Shown: positions 9,174 through 17,224 of the stretch, one piece after another
Layout: every line of letters starts with the position of its first letter
Position numbering within the stretch: position 1 is the first letter of the stretch
Source: Faecalibacter macacae
GTDB taxonomy: Bacteria > Bacteroidota > Bacteroidia > Flavobacteriales > Weeksellaceae
Assembly (NCBI RefSeq): GCF_003687725.1
Contig: NZ_RDOJ01000019.1
Span: forward strand, 1-62,788
Length of the DNA: 62,788 nt
Direction: 5' to 3'
Notes under the pieces: model-generated
Told to the model about the DNA's origin: nothing
Seen by the model: only the letters and a program-made list of their open reading frames with translations
The model's database searches: none
Program-made: the position numbers and the translations under genes

Positions 9174-9380
9174 ATGGAAGAACATTTTTATTCAAATGGT
9201 GAAATCACTGTTGTATGGAAGCCAAAATTATGCGAACATGCCGGAATTTGCGTTAAATTGTTACCCAAGGTTTATAATCCAAAAGCAAGACCATGGATTC
9301 AACCAGAAAACGCAACTTCAGACGAATTACGAAATCAAGTATCAAAATGCCCATCAGGCGCTTTATCAATCAAAGAATAA
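9174..9380 (+). CDS. yjdI: YjdI-like mono-cluster 4Fe-4S protein
   Basis: 68 residues with a divergent ferredoxin arrangement: VVWKPKLCEHAGICVKLLPKVYNP followed by VSKCPSGALSI. The cysteines at C21 and C27 and the CPSGAL cysteine match the Fer4_19/YjdI family of small iron-sulfur proteins, which often sit beside GNAT or redox genes. The role is presumably electron transfer or iron-sulfur storage and is not established. An imperfect -7 element, GATATTTG, lies at 9130-9137. The gene ends just before its own hairpin terminator. Confidence 0.75.
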   Translation: MEEHFYSNGEITVVWKPKLCEHAGICVKLLPKVYNPKARPWIQPENATSDELRNQVSKCPSGALSIKE

Positions 9381-9387
9381 TAGAAAG

Positions 9388-9416
9388 CTCTTTCATTTTA
9401 AATGGAAGAGTTTTTT
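9388..9416 (+). terminator. Terminator of the yjdI-like gene
   Basis: CTCTTTCATTT and AAATGGAAGAG can pair (one G-T wobble, inner bases open), followed by TTTTTTC. Confidence 0.7.
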
Positions 9417-9460
9417 CTTTTGATTCTATTATCTTTGCACCACTTATTTTTATAGAATTT

Positions 9461-11092
9461 ATGATTACAGTTAATGATATCGCCGTTCAATTTGGTTCTA
9501 CAACTTTATTTAGTGGTGTAAGTTTCGTGGTAAACGAAAATGATAAGATTGCCTTAATGGGAAAAAATGGTGCTGGTAAATCTACTTTATTAAAGATTGT
9601 TGCCGGAATCAATAAACCATCTCAAGGAAATATTGCTGCGCCAAAAGATGCCGTTATTGCTTATTTACCACAACATTTATTGACCGAAGATAATTGTACC
9701 GTTCGCGAAGAAACATCTAAAGCTTTCGCTGAATATCTTGCAATGAAAAACGAAATTGACGAGATTAACGAGCAATTAACTGTAAGAACAGATTACGAAA
9801 GTGATGCGTACATGAAATTGATTGAACGTGTTTCTGAAGTAAGCGAAAAGTTTTATTCTATTGAAGAAGTAAATTACGAAGCCGAAGTAGAAAAGGTTTT
9901 AAAAGGAATGGGATTTTCACAAGAAGATTTAGATCGTTCAACTTCTGAATTTTCTGGAGGTTGGCGTATGCGCATCGAATTAGCTAAAATATTATTAAAA
10001 CAACCTGATTTAATTTTATTAGATGAGCCAACCAATCACTTAGATATCGAATCGATTCAGTGGTTAGAGGATTTCTTAAAAAATCAAGCGAAAGCGGTAA
10101 TGGTTATTTCTCACGACCGTGCGTTTGTGGATAATATTACAAATCGTACAATTGAGGTAACAATGGGACGTATTTATGATTATAAAGCGAAATATTCAGA
10201 TTACTTAGTTTTACGTCAAGATCGTAGAATTCATCAGCAAAAAGCTTACGACGAGCAACAAAAATTTATTGCAGAAAATAAACAATTTATCGAACGTTTC
10301 CGAGGAACTTTCTCAAAAACAGAACAAGTGCAATCGCGTGTTCGTATGTTAGAGAAGTTAGAAATTATCGAGATTGATGAAGTAGATACTTCTGCTTTAA
10401 AATTAAAATTTCCACCTGCAGCAAGATCTGGTCAATATCCAATTACGGTGGAAGCGTTGTCTAAAAACTACGGAGATCATGTGGTGTTTAAAGATGCTGA
10501 TATGGTAATTGAACGAGGTCAGAAAGTAGCTTTAGTTGGTAAAAATGGTGAAGGTAAATCGACAATGATTAAAGCAATTATGGGCGAAATTGATTTCGAA
10601 GGTAAATTAGAAATCGGTCATAATGTACAAATCGGATATTTTGCACAAAATCAAGCGGCTTTATTAGACGGAGATTTAACAATTTTTGAAACGGTTGATC
10701 AAATCGCTAAAGGAGATATCAGAACTCAAATTAAGAGTATTTTAGGTGCTTTTATGTTTAAAGGTGATGATATCGATAAAAAAGTAAAAGTGCTTTCAGG
10801 AGGTGAAAAAACTCGTTTAGCAATGGTGAAATTATTATTAGAACCTTATAACGTTTTAATTTTAGATGAGCCCACGAATCACTTAGACATGAAAACGAAA
10901 GATATCATTAAAGATGCGTTACGTGAATTTGAAGGAACTGTGATATTAGTATCTCACGACCGTGATTTCTTAGATGGTTTAGCTGAAAAGGTGTTCGAAT
11001 TTGGAAACAAACGAGTGAAAGAACATTTTGAAGATATTAAAGGTTTCTTAGAAACGAAGAAAATGGAATCTCTTAACGAGATTGATAAATAA
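9461..11092 (+). CDS. ABC-F family ATP-binding protein (ribosome-associated type)
   Basis: 543 residues from ATG 9461. The longer upstream frame from 9293 overlaps the yjdI-like gene and a terminator and is rejected; TATCTTTG at 9430-9437 could be the -7 element. Two ATPase cassettes in one chain and no membrane segments define ABC-F. The first has GKNGAGKST, signature FSGGWRMR and Walker B LILLDEPTNHLD; the second has GKNGEGKST, signature LSGGEKTRL and LILDEPTNHLD. Both are joined by a charged linker (RIHQQKAYDEQQKF...). ABC-F proteins act on ribosomes as translation factors, and some confer antibiotic protection. The subclass cannot be assigned from sequence alone. Confidence 0.9.
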   Translation: MITVNDIAVQFGSTTLFSGVSFVVNENDKIALMGKNGAGKSTLLKIVAGINKPSQGNIAAPKDAVIAYLPQHLLTEDNCTVREETSKAFAEYLAMKNEIDEINEQLTVRTDYESDAYMKLIERVSEVSEKFYSIEEVNYEAEVEKVLKGMGFSQEDLDRSTSEFSGGWRMRIELAKILLKQPDLILLDEPTNHLDIESIQWLEDFLKNQAKAVMVISHDRAFVDNITNRTIEVTMGRIYDYKAKYSDYLVLRQDRRIHQQKAYDEQQKFIAENKQFIERFRGTFSKTEQVQSRVRMLEKLEIIEIDEVDTSALKLKFPPAARSGQYPITVEALSKNYGDHVVFKDADMVIERGQKVALVGKNGEGKSTMIKAIMGEIDFEGKLEIGHNVQIGYFAQNQAALLDGDLTIFETVDQIAKGDIRTQIKSILGAFMFKGDDIDKKVKVLSGGEKTRLAMVKLLLEPYNVLILDEPTNHLDMKTKDIIKDALREFEGTVILVSHDRDFLDGLAEKVFEFGNKRVKEHFEDIKGFLETKKMESLNEIDK

Positions 11093-11112
11093 AATTATAT
11101 AAAAAATGAAAA

Positions 11113-11135
11113 CCCTACAAATTTACCTTGTAGGG
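11113..11135 (+). terminator. Terminator of the ABC-F gene (unit A of a repeated segment)
   Basis: CCCTACAA and TTGTAGGG pair around a 7-base loop, followed by a T-rich tract. The hairpin and the next 45 bases recur near 17834-17911. Confidence 0.85.
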
Positions 11136-11139
11136 TTGT

Positions 11140-11258
11140 TTTATTATTACTTGCCACACGATACAGTCGTGCGGGAGCGGGGATTCATTCTGCTTTTGGG
11201 CATTATTTATAAAAACTTTATAAAATAACAAAAGGCAAACTAACGTTTGCCTTTTGTA
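11140..11258. repeat. REP-like repeat segment, units A and B adjacent
   Basis: Unit A continues with an ATTATTACTTGCCACACG stretch containing the hairpin CACGA-TACAG-TCGTG and GCGGGAGCGGGG. Unit B follows (ATTCATTCTGCTTTTGGGCA to a GGCAAAC/GTTTGCC hairpin at 11230-11255). At 17112-17195 and 17834-17911 the same two units lie on either side of a broken Y1 transposase gene, and a partial unit B recurs at 18030-18085. Confidence 0.6.
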
Positions 11259-11291
11259 TTATTGTGAACATTGGGTTGAGAATTGTATCTT

Positions 11292-11633
11292 CTATAACTT
11301 TTTAAACAAAAAAATAAATTTTTCATTATTTTTTATTAGGATAAGAGAATCTGAATATTCTTTTTTTATTATTATATCTCCCTCTTTTGCCATATGATCA
11401 AAAATAACTCCTTTATCTGTGTAAGGTAAGAAAACAAACTTTCTATTGTCTACTAAAGTTATTTTAGTACCACCTGTTCCTGCAGATATAGATTTTAGTT
11501 TTGAATTTATTGATGTTGAATAAAATAATTCAAATTCCTTTTTCCCTATTTGTCTATATTTAACCTGTATTAAAGTAACTAATACACCCATAATTATAAA
11601 AATAATGGATCCAATCGTCATTGTTTTTTTCAT
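11292..11633 (-). CDS. Small membrane-anchored hypothetical protein downstream of the broken Rhs gene
   Basis: 113 residues with an N-terminal membrane helix (MTIGSIIFIIMGVLVTLIQVKY), then a beta-rich soluble part (KITLVDNRKFVFLPYTDKG; EGDIIIKKEYSDSLILIKNNEKFIFLF). It starts 2 bases after the Rhs remnant ends, on the same strand. That position is typical of an immunity or accessory protein for an Rhs C-terminal domain, by analogy with the lipoprotein at 18133-18534 after the intact Rhs gene. No immunity family is recognised, so this role is inferred. Confidence 0.55.
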   Translation of the reverse strand: MKKTMTIGSIIFIIMGVLVTLIQVKYRQIGKKEFELFYSTSINSKLKSISAGTGGTKITLVDNRKFVFLPYTDKGVIFDHMAKEGDIIIKKEYSDSLILIKNNEKFIFLFKKL

Positions 11634-11635
11634 AA

Positions 11636-13140
11636 TTATTTTTTAAAATCTTTTAGAATGAAAGTATTGCTAATACCTCCCGAACCATTAACAGGAAATG
11701 GACCTGCAGGTATACCTAATCCTATGTTAATTTGACCTCCAATTATTCCATAACCAGTAGTTGTAGTTGTATATGTTCTAGTTACACCTATTTTACCTCC
11801 TTCTGTTAACCCTGCACTTCCCCAAAGAGTAGGGAAATCTCCATTTGCTGTATTAGTTTGAATCATACTTCTAGTAATATCATTTGAAGAACCTAAATAA
11901 TATGATTTTCCTATATTAAAAGTAGCGTCTAAATTAAAACCACCACCAACAGGAGTTGTAGTGCTTAATATAGGTAAAATAGATGCTTCAGGTCCATGTA
12001 AAACCCAATTAAATTCAAAACTTGCTCCAGAACCAGTACCTACAATACCTGTAAAACCTACTCCTATATTTACAAAATCGCCTATAACACTCCTTACAAG
12101 ATTACTATCCCATAAATTACCTAAAGAACTTTTAGTTTGTGAACCCTGTATAACAGTCTCTCCCAAACTATAAGATTCATTTAATATATTTTCAGAACCA
12201 TTTTTTCCTACCCAAAGATTTTGTTTACTATCAAATTCCCATTGCCCAGTACTATCTTTATGAACTTGACCATTTTGAGGATTTCCTCCTATAGGAGGGT
12301 CTGGATTTCCTATAAAATGTGGTTCTCTATTAAGATTAAATATTTTTTGTTCTCGATCTTCATCAATTACGTCAATTGCTATCATCCCATCAGGGTCTAT
12401 AAACCTTATAGGATTATTAAAAGCGTAGTTGTAAGGAGAATGAAGTCTCATTTTTTCTGCCAGCGGGTCGATGTTAAACCAACGCCCGATTGCGGGGTCG
12501 TAATTTATAGCACCGTAGTCGTAAAGATTTAGGTTTAATTCATCTTGCAGTTCATCACTTCGTTTGGTATGTTCGTCAAAAACTTTATTAAATTTTTTGC
12601 TCCATAATCGTTGTATTTGTACTTATAGTTCGGATTAGCTGTATTTGCAATTGTTTGGTTATCGTGCTTTAATCCAAATGGATAATAGTTATTTTCATCT
12701 ACTATTTTAAGGTTCCCATCTTCACCTTTCTTATAACTCACGCGAACGTTTCCTAAATGATCGGTATAATTATAGACATATTCAAAAACACCTTCATTTA
12801 CATTTACATATTCTTCTGCAGTAGGAAAGAATTGTAAAGCGATGTTATTACTACGTCCTGGTACTTGTTTGTATTGGAACCCATTATCGTAGAAAGTGTT
12901 TTCAGAATAAAGGATTAATAAATCGTTATATACATACTTTGAAACTTTAACACCAGAAGCATCATAATTATATAGAATTTTACTTAGTACACCATCATTA
13001 TTAAAAAGAACTTCTATTGGTAAATTTAAGTAATTATAAACAATATTGGTGATTCCTTTGTTTAAATCTTTTATTAGATTTCCGTTTAAATAACCTTCTG
13101 CGGTAGGAAAGAATTGTAATTCTAAGTTATTACTTTTTGT
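11636..13140 (-). pseudogene. Rhs/YD-repeat protein remnant, 5'-truncated and frameshifted
   Basis: Reading on the minus strand, Rhs core sequence runs from about 13140 (LQFFPTAEGYLNGNLIKDLNKGITN) through HLGNVRVSYKKGEDGN and the Rhs hallmark [18 protein letters not shown]. It then enters a variable glycine-rich C-terminal domain ending in LKDFKK. The frame is open but has no start codon, so the N-terminal ~900 residues are missing. A frameshift lies in a T6 run (12593-12598; one base short), splitting the frame into 12535-12741 and 11636-12451. Homology is to the intact gene at 18547-22167, but the C-terminal domain differs, as expected for polymorphic Rhs tips. The 5' junction is chimeric: an LQFFPTAEGY motif is joined directly to GNLIKD, whereas these are far apart in the intact gene. 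Confidence 0.8.
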
Positions 13141-13226
13141 TTTAAGTTTATGAAGCTTGTAAATTATAATTTAATATACAATATCTATTTAGAGTCAATT
13201 TAATAAAAAAATATGGTTCATAAGAT

Positions 13227-13415
13227 TTAATTACTTATAATTTTCACCCCCAAATACTCTCCTAATTCTTCCCAGGTAATAACTTGATGAGGTTGTTTGT
13301 TGTAGTGCTTTTTGATCTGATTATAGATGCGAAGCGATTGCCTATAACTTTTGCCTGTTATGATTTGGATATCCTTTGGGTAAACGCAAATCCGTTGTAG
13401 CTTCTTGTTTTGCAT
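13227..13415 (-). CDS. Small putative DNA-binding protein, cassette copy 1
   Basis: 62 residues, basic, nearly identical to 27022-27231 for the first 60 residues (MQNKKLQRICVYPKDIQIIT...). The segment YPKDIQIITGKSYRQSLRIYNQI looks like an HTH/MerR-type recognition unit, and a second short helix pair follows (ITWEELGEYLGVKI). The gene starts 13 bases from a phased 11-bp repeat array (13429-13483) in the divergent region shared with the 13609 gene, so an autoregulating repressor is plausible. The family is, as I recall, a common unnamed flavobacterial hypothetical. Function is inferred. Confidence 0.6.
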   Translation of the reverse strand: MQNKKLQRICVYPKDIQIITGKSYRQSLRIYNQIKKHYNKQPHQVITWEELGEYLGVKIISN

Positions 13416-13428
13416 AATTATACATTTT

Positions 13429-13483
13429 CATATACTATCCATACTTCATCTATGCTGTATCTATACTTCACCTATAGGTCATT
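13429..13483. promoter_or_regulatory. Five phased 11-bp repeats (operator/iteron-like), copy 1
   Basis: Consecutive 11-mers CATATACTATC, CATACTTCATC, TATGCTGTATC, TATACTTCACC and TATAGGTCATT share the pattern yATactTcAtC at an exact 11-base period. They lie between the divergent 62-aa gene and the MARQKG gene. Such one-turn phasing fits cooperative protein binding on one DNA face. The same array is at 27245-27299. Confidence 0.6.
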
Positions 13484-13608
13484 TAGGGACATTAAATGAT
13501 AATAACGCCATTCGGTATTTGCTGGTTTTAATAAAGTTACGGTTTTTTCTATACTTGTATTATATACCGGTAGAATATAGAATGTTGAATGATTAAAATG
13601 TTGAAGAA

Positions 13609-14150
13609 ATGGCAAGGCAAAAGGGCATTATTAAGCTATTAGGTACTGTTGGTGACATTACTTTTTATAAAGCGAAAGAAGGATTTTTAGCACGAGAAAA
13701 AGGTGGCGTGGATAAAAGCCGAATTATGAATGATCCAAATTTTCAGCGTACTCGTGAAAATGGAGCAGAGTTTGGATGAGCAGGTGCATCTGGAAAGATG
13801 TTGAGAACTGTGTTTCGTGCGGTGTTGTTGAAATCAGCTGATTCGAGAATGGTTGGTAGTTTAACGCGTGATATGGTCAAAGTGATTAAGACTGATACGG
13901 TGAGTGAACGTGGTCAATGTAATGTGAATAACGGTGATTTATCGTTGTTGAAAGGTTTTGATTTCAATATCAATGGGAAATTATCTACAACCCTTTATGC
14001 TCCGTATACGACAAGTTTAGATCGTGTTGATGGGGAAGTGGTGGTAGATATACCGGCATTCGTTCCGATTAATATGATTAATGCTCCTTCAGGAACAACT
14101 CATTTTAAATTAAAAGGAGAAGCGACGGTGTGGCTTAGGTATTCTAAATT
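13609..14150 (+). pseudogene. MARQKG-family conserved hypothetical protein, broken by stop and 3' repeat insertion
   Basis: The frame starts MARQKGIIKLLGTVGDITFY at 13609, continues ...GGVDKSRIMNDPNFQRTRENGAEFG, and meets an in-frame TGA at 13777-13779. This is consistent with a CGA-to-TGA change, since the next residues are AGASGKMLRTVFRAVL. It then stays open. Homology-like sequence continues to SGTTHFKLKGEATVWLR near 14145, after which the frame runs into a dispersed hairpin repeat up to 14355. The family, as I recall, is a ~200-residue Bacteroidota protein of unknown function found in multicopy cassettes. It is inactive here. Confidence 0.7.
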
Positions 14151-14157
14151 TCTTTAT

Positions 14158-14347
14158 CACTTTTTTCTTGATAAAAAAGTAATCAATACTTCGACAGGCT
14201 CAGCACAAGCAATCAAGGCTTCAATTCTCGACGGTCAATCATCATTTCGCTACTCTAAAATGTTTAAATCGCTCCCTCTGGTCGGTAAACATTTTTACGT
14301 TACTCTCAATGGATTGACGCTCGTCTGCGAATTGTTATGCCGTTTTT
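14158..14347 (+). repeat. Dispersed hairpin repeat, copy A
   Basis: 5' hairpin ACTTTTTT-CTTG-ATAAAAAAGT, then (after an inserted 25-base TTCGACAGGCTCAG repeat) AATCAAGGCTTCAATTCTCG. The stem GACGGTCAAT (14230-14239) pairs with the later ATTGACGCTCGTC, enclosing AAAATGTTTA/TAAACATTTT. It ends GTTATGCCG. It has truncated the 13609 gene. Confidence 0.75.
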
Positions 14348-14454
14348 ATTTCTGAAATGATTTTCTTAACGGTATCGTTTTAATGCCAGATTCTTGAAAA
14401 GAAAAAACATAAAAAAAGAAAGCTAATCTGCTTTATCAGAAGCATTTTTAAGGG

Positions 14455-14524
14455 CAAGGTTTTACATCCAAATACGACCTATTAAGGTGGAGATTTTGAT
14501 GTAAACCTGTAAGGCTTGACCTTG
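14455..14524. repeat. Long stem-loop at the 3' end of cassette copy 1
   Basis: CAAGG-TTTTACATC (14455-14468) is complementary to GATGTAAA (14498-14505) and CCTTG (14520-14524). The same structure is at 28363-28432 with changes mostly in the loop. The rest of the 14356-14759 gap holds only this and the csp terminator. Confidence 0.6.
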
Positions 14525-14652
14525 GCAAAAAATGAAGCTGATAGACCTCTGCGATTTTTTTGTTGGATTTGTAATTAATTTAATTAATGAAATGAATAAT
14601 AGATATTCTTAGAGTTTAATCTTAGTTAAGTATTTTTTTATTGTAAAAAAAA

Positions 14653-14679
14653 AAGCTGATTCCCTTACGGAAACAGCTT
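14653..14679 (-). terminator. Terminator of the cold-shock gene
   Basis: AAGCTG-TTCC and GGAA-CAGCTT form the stem. A run of A on the + strand at 14645-14652 gives U-run termination for minus-strand transcription. Confidence 0.75.
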
Positions 14680-14759
14680 ATTATGATTTATTCGAAATTA
14701 AATTTAAGTTTACAACGTTTAGATGTTTACTCCATATTTAATCACTAAAGAAATTCAAT

Positions 14760-14951
14760 TTATATTCTTTTCACATTTGTAGCCATAAGCCCTTTTTGAC
14801 CTTGCTCAATTTTAAAAGAAACCTTATCGTCTTCTCTAATATTATCAATTATTTGTGATGTATGAACAAAAATTTCATTTCCTGTTTCTTTTACTGTAAT
14901 GAAACCAAAACCTTTTGCATCATTAAAAAATTTAACTGTACCTTCTTGCAT
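14760..14951 (-). CDS. cspA: Cold-shock domain protein (CspA family)
   Basis: 63 residues covering the whole single OB-fold of a bacterial Csp: GTVKFFNDAKGFGFI (RNP1, KGFGFI), then EIFVHTSQI (RNP2-type FVH), with a conserved C-terminal ATNVKRI. It binds single-stranded RNA/DNA as an RNA chaperone. A promoter match about 290 bases upstream (TTG at 15279-15281, TACATTTG at 15249-15256 on the minus strand) predicts an unusually long leader, typical of thermoregulated csp genes. Confidence 0.92.
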   Translation of the reverse strand: MQEGTVKFFNDAKGFGFITVKETGNEIFVHTSQIIDNIREDDKVSFKIEQGQKGLMATNVKRI

Positions 14952-15248
14952 AATATATATTTTTAAAAAAAAGAGAATAAATCAAAACATCATTCATACT
15001 TAAAGGAACTATTTTTTAATCAAAATCGTTCATCATTATTCTCAAAATAATATCAACTTAACGTGTGATAAAAAACGTTTAATATTTGAGATGAATCAAT
15101 TTTGGAATTGAAATATTTTAAATTATAAATTGAAAAAAGAAGAATACGATAGTTTAAGAAGTGTTTAGCTTTACGCCAAAAGTATAAAAAATGGTATGTC
15201 AAACTATTTTGTTTGTTAATAAATAATATCTTATCTCTGATATTGGTA

Positions 15249-15281
15249 CAAATGTATGACGAATTTTTAAATAAATAACAA
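15249..15281 (-). promoter_or_regulatory. Promoter of the 14760-14951 csp gene, giving a ~290-base leader
   Basis: On the minus strand TTG (15281-15279) and TACATTTG (15256-15249) are 22 bases apart. The 837-base gap 14952-15788 holds the two csp leaders and no convincing gene. Confidence 0.5.
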
Positions 15282-15584
15282 TTTAATAATGAAATAAATA
15301 TTTTATTGAATTTTATATAAAATTTCGTTTAGATAATTAATAGTTTTTTAATGTTTTGAATTGGTGCTTAATTAACGCTTTTTATTCGTCGAATTCATCT
15401 CTATCAGGTAAATTACAAAGAATTGAATTTTAACAAAGTTGCTTTTTAATTTCTGTAAAATATCAAATATAAGTTATGATTATATAATTCTTAATTTTTG
15501 CGTATAATTATTTATATCTTCTAACAAAAGCTTTAATTTATTATTAAATTTTTATTTCAGATTAGTTCCATAAAATATTTATTG

Positions 15585-15592
15585 TATATTTG
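15585..15592 (+). promoter_or_regulatory. -7 element of the second csp gene, giving a ~190-base leader
   Basis: TATATTTG at 15585-15592. The leader that follows contains an ATCAC-TTTTC-GTGAT hairpin followed by TTTTTTA (about 15617-15637), which could act as an attenuator. No clean TTG was found at the expected -33 distance. Confidence 0.45.
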
Positions 15593-15788
15593 CATCAAAT
15601 AAAAGTTACTTCTTTCATCACTTTTCGTGATTTTTTAATAATGAAATTACAATCCTCATTAATCTGGATTTTACTTCTTCATACATTGGTACTTATTTAT
15701 TTTCACAAACAATTTAATATAACATTACGTTATAATCGCTTATTTATATGCAGAATTTTTAGAAATCGCATTAACCAAAATTTAATTT

Positions 15789-16175
15789 ATGAATAGAAAA
15801 CAACAACACACAACATTATCAAACATTACATTAGAAGATTATATCATAAACAATAGTGCAAACGGATGGTTACTTCAGGTAGCGCCGGCTATTACAAATT
15901 ATCTTCAGAATTTAACTTCAAAGATTACGGATTATTTTACTGTAATTGATTGGGGAAATTTATTATCAAATAATAATAGGCAAGAAGGAACTGTGAAGTT
16001 TTTTAATAAGACTAAACGCTTCGGGTTTATTACAACTGATCAAAAAGATATTTTTGTACACATTAGTGGTTTAAAAGATAATATCAGACAAAATGATGAA
16101 GTTATTTTTGAAATCGAAACTGGTAATAATGGTCTTAATGCAGTAAATGTTAGATTAGCTAATAATCATCATTAA
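15789..16175 (+). CDS. Cold-shock domain protein with an N-terminal extension
   Basis: 128 residues. The last ~65 are a cold-shock domain: QEGTVKFFNKTKRFGFITTDQKDIFVHISGL, with RNP1-like KRFGFI and RNP2 IFVHI. The N-terminal ~60 residues (NITLEDYIINNSANGWLLQVAPAITNYLQNL...) are not part of the domain and look amphipathic; no family recognised. The lead base of RNP1 is changed (KRFGF instead of KGFGF). It is divergent from the first csp gene with its own long leader. Confidence 0.8.
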   Translation: MNRKQQHTTLSNITLEDYIINNSANGWLLQVAPAITNYLQNLTSKITDYFTVIDWGNLLSNNNRQEGTVKFFNKTKRFGFITTDQKDIFVHISGLKDNIRQNDEVIFEIETGNNGLNAVNVRLANNHH

Positions 16176-16400
16176 ACCGCAATACTTTACAAAACTTTTA
16201 TAGCATTCAGCTATACTATTTAATCAATTTTAATAATAACTCATTTTAATTCTTCGTATCAAGTTATTATTAAAATTATGATTGAAAATATTATTTCTTA
16301 TTTATAAAATCTTTCTAATAGATTGTTGTAAAATAAAATATTTGAGATTTTTTCAATGTACATGAGTACTTATATCCAATTTCTCTACAATTTTAAATAA

Positions 16401-16736
16401 TTAGAAATTATCATTAAACTGAGTTATCATAAGTTCTGGTTTTTCTGTTGAATATTTAACCATTACACTATCTCCTTTATTTATATTATCTCTTTCATCT
16501 ATTCCGTCAGATTCTATGTAAGATTTACCATTTACGATATATTTTACATTAATAGAACGACTTTTATAAACCGTTTTCTTAATGACTATACCTTTAGTAA
16601 AATCAAACGAATTATTTATTATTTCTATATCTTCTTTTCTTGAATTTCTTAAATAGAAATAAATCCCCATTATTATAAGAGATAGTAGTAAAATAGTTAA
16701 TAAACTTAAAATTTTATCTTTTATTTCTTTTGTCAT
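16401..16736 (-). CDS. DUF3592-like single-pass membrane protein
   Basis: 111 residues from ATG 16736. The longer upstream frame to 16937 runs through an att-like site and a terminator and is rejected. A membrane helix (ILSLLTILLLSLIIMGIYFYL) precedes a small beta domain: FDFTKGIVIKKTVYKSRSINVKYIVNGKSYIE, then INKGDSVMVKYSTEKPELMI. The last motif is typical of DUF3592-like domains. Function unknown. It is the last chromosomal gene before the putative island. Confidence 0.55.
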   Translation of the reverse strand: MTKEIKDKILSLLTILLLSLIIMGIYFYLRNSRKEDIEIINNSFDFTKGIVIKKTVYKSRSINVKYIVNGKSYIESDGIDERDNINKGDSVMVKYSTEKPELMITQFNDNF

Positions 16737-16865
16737 AATCCAAACACTACTCTCGTTCTTGATATACTTTTCATTTTGATAAATATAAATATTTAAAAAT
16801 TTAATTCCAGTTAAAGTTTGTTTGAATGTAGGCAAAGCGTAGATTGAAAATCTTAATCCATAAAA

Positions 16866-16893
16866 AAAGCCTCGAAGTAATACTTCAAGGCTT
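16866..16893 (-). terminator. tRNA-type terminator next to the left att core
   Basis: AAAGCCT-GAAGT-AAT-ACTTC-AGGCTTT forms a strong hairpin. The A-run on the left gives a U-run for minus-strand transcription. It directly follows the 13-bp tRNA 3'-end copy, as a tRNA's own terminator would. Confidence 0.65.
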
Positions 16894-16896
16894 TCA

Positions 16897-16909
16897 GCGG
16901 AGAGTGAGG
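16897..16909. other. Putative left attachment core of the island (copy of tRNA-Ser 3' end)
   Basis: GCGGAGAGTGAGG at 16897-16909 is identical, in the same orientation, to 54678-54690, which is the 3' end of the tRNA-Ser gene. Sequence diverges on both sides, as expected of an att core. An AGCGACC-N4-AGCGACC site (minus strand; 16970-16987) lies just inside, mirrored at 54559-54576. Confidence 0.65.
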
Positions 16910-16969
16910 CTCCGGAACTATATTTTGAAAGTACCATTAATAGCTGAATGAAAACCTTTGGTTTTAAAA

Positions 16970-16987
16970 GGTCGCTATTTGGTCGCT
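16970..16987. promoter_or_regulatory. Arm-type site: paired GGTCGCT repeat near the left att
   Basis: GGTCGCT-ATTT-GGTCGCT. The only other pair seen, GGTCGCT-ATTG-GGTCGCT, is at 54559-54576, upstream of the integrase. Both are inside the island and may bind integrase or excisionase. Confidence 0.5.
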
Positions 16988-17224
16988 TATTTCTAAAAAT
17001 TGATGTAAAATGAACTTCTTGATTGAGTTACAAAGGTATGAAATCTATTGTTTTAATAGTGATTTACTTAGCCGAATTTTGGTAAAGTAAACGTTAAAAA
17101 TTATGATGCAGAGTATTCATTTTGCTTTTGGGCATTATTTATAAACTTATAAAATAACAAAAGGTAAACCAATGTTTGCCTTTTGTATTATTGTATCGTT
17201 TAGACTTTAAAGATTTGATTTTAC

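Larger units (their letters stand above)
13227..14571. repeat. Repeated small-protein cassette, copy 1
   Basis: This segment is nearly identical, with insertions and deletions, to 27022-28482. Shared parts in order are the 62/69-aa gene, the 11-bp repeat array, the start of the MARQKG gene, a dispersed hairpin repeat, and a long stem-loop (CAAGGTTTTACATC at 14455-14468 with GATGTAAA at 14498-14505 and CCTTG at 14520-14524). Identity ends near GTTGGATTT in both copies. The copies are direct repeats about 13.8 kb apart. Confidence 0.8.

Noticed and set aside
9293-9460. 56-codon N-terminal extension of the ABC-F protein
   Set aside because: It overlaps the yjdI-like gene and its terminator and is unlike ABC-F N-termini.
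12221-12532. 103-codon + strand frame over the broken Rhs gene
   Set aside because: Antisense shadow of the Rhs remnant.
13429-13483. CRISPR array
   Set aside because: 11-bp units without spacers; too short and no cas genes. Better explained as operator repeats.
15590-15796. Open frame in the leader of the second cold-shock gene
   Set aside because: It starts at the -7 element and overlaps the csp start; composition and context fit an mRNA leader. No domain or signal peptide is convincing.
16897-16920. Second tRNA gene at the left border
   Set aside because: Only 13 bases match the tRNA 3' end; no anticodon or D-arm is present.
16737-16937. Extended N-terminus of the DUF3592-like protein
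   Set aside because: It runs through the att core and the tRNA-type terminator; ATG at 16736 directly precedes the membrane helix.
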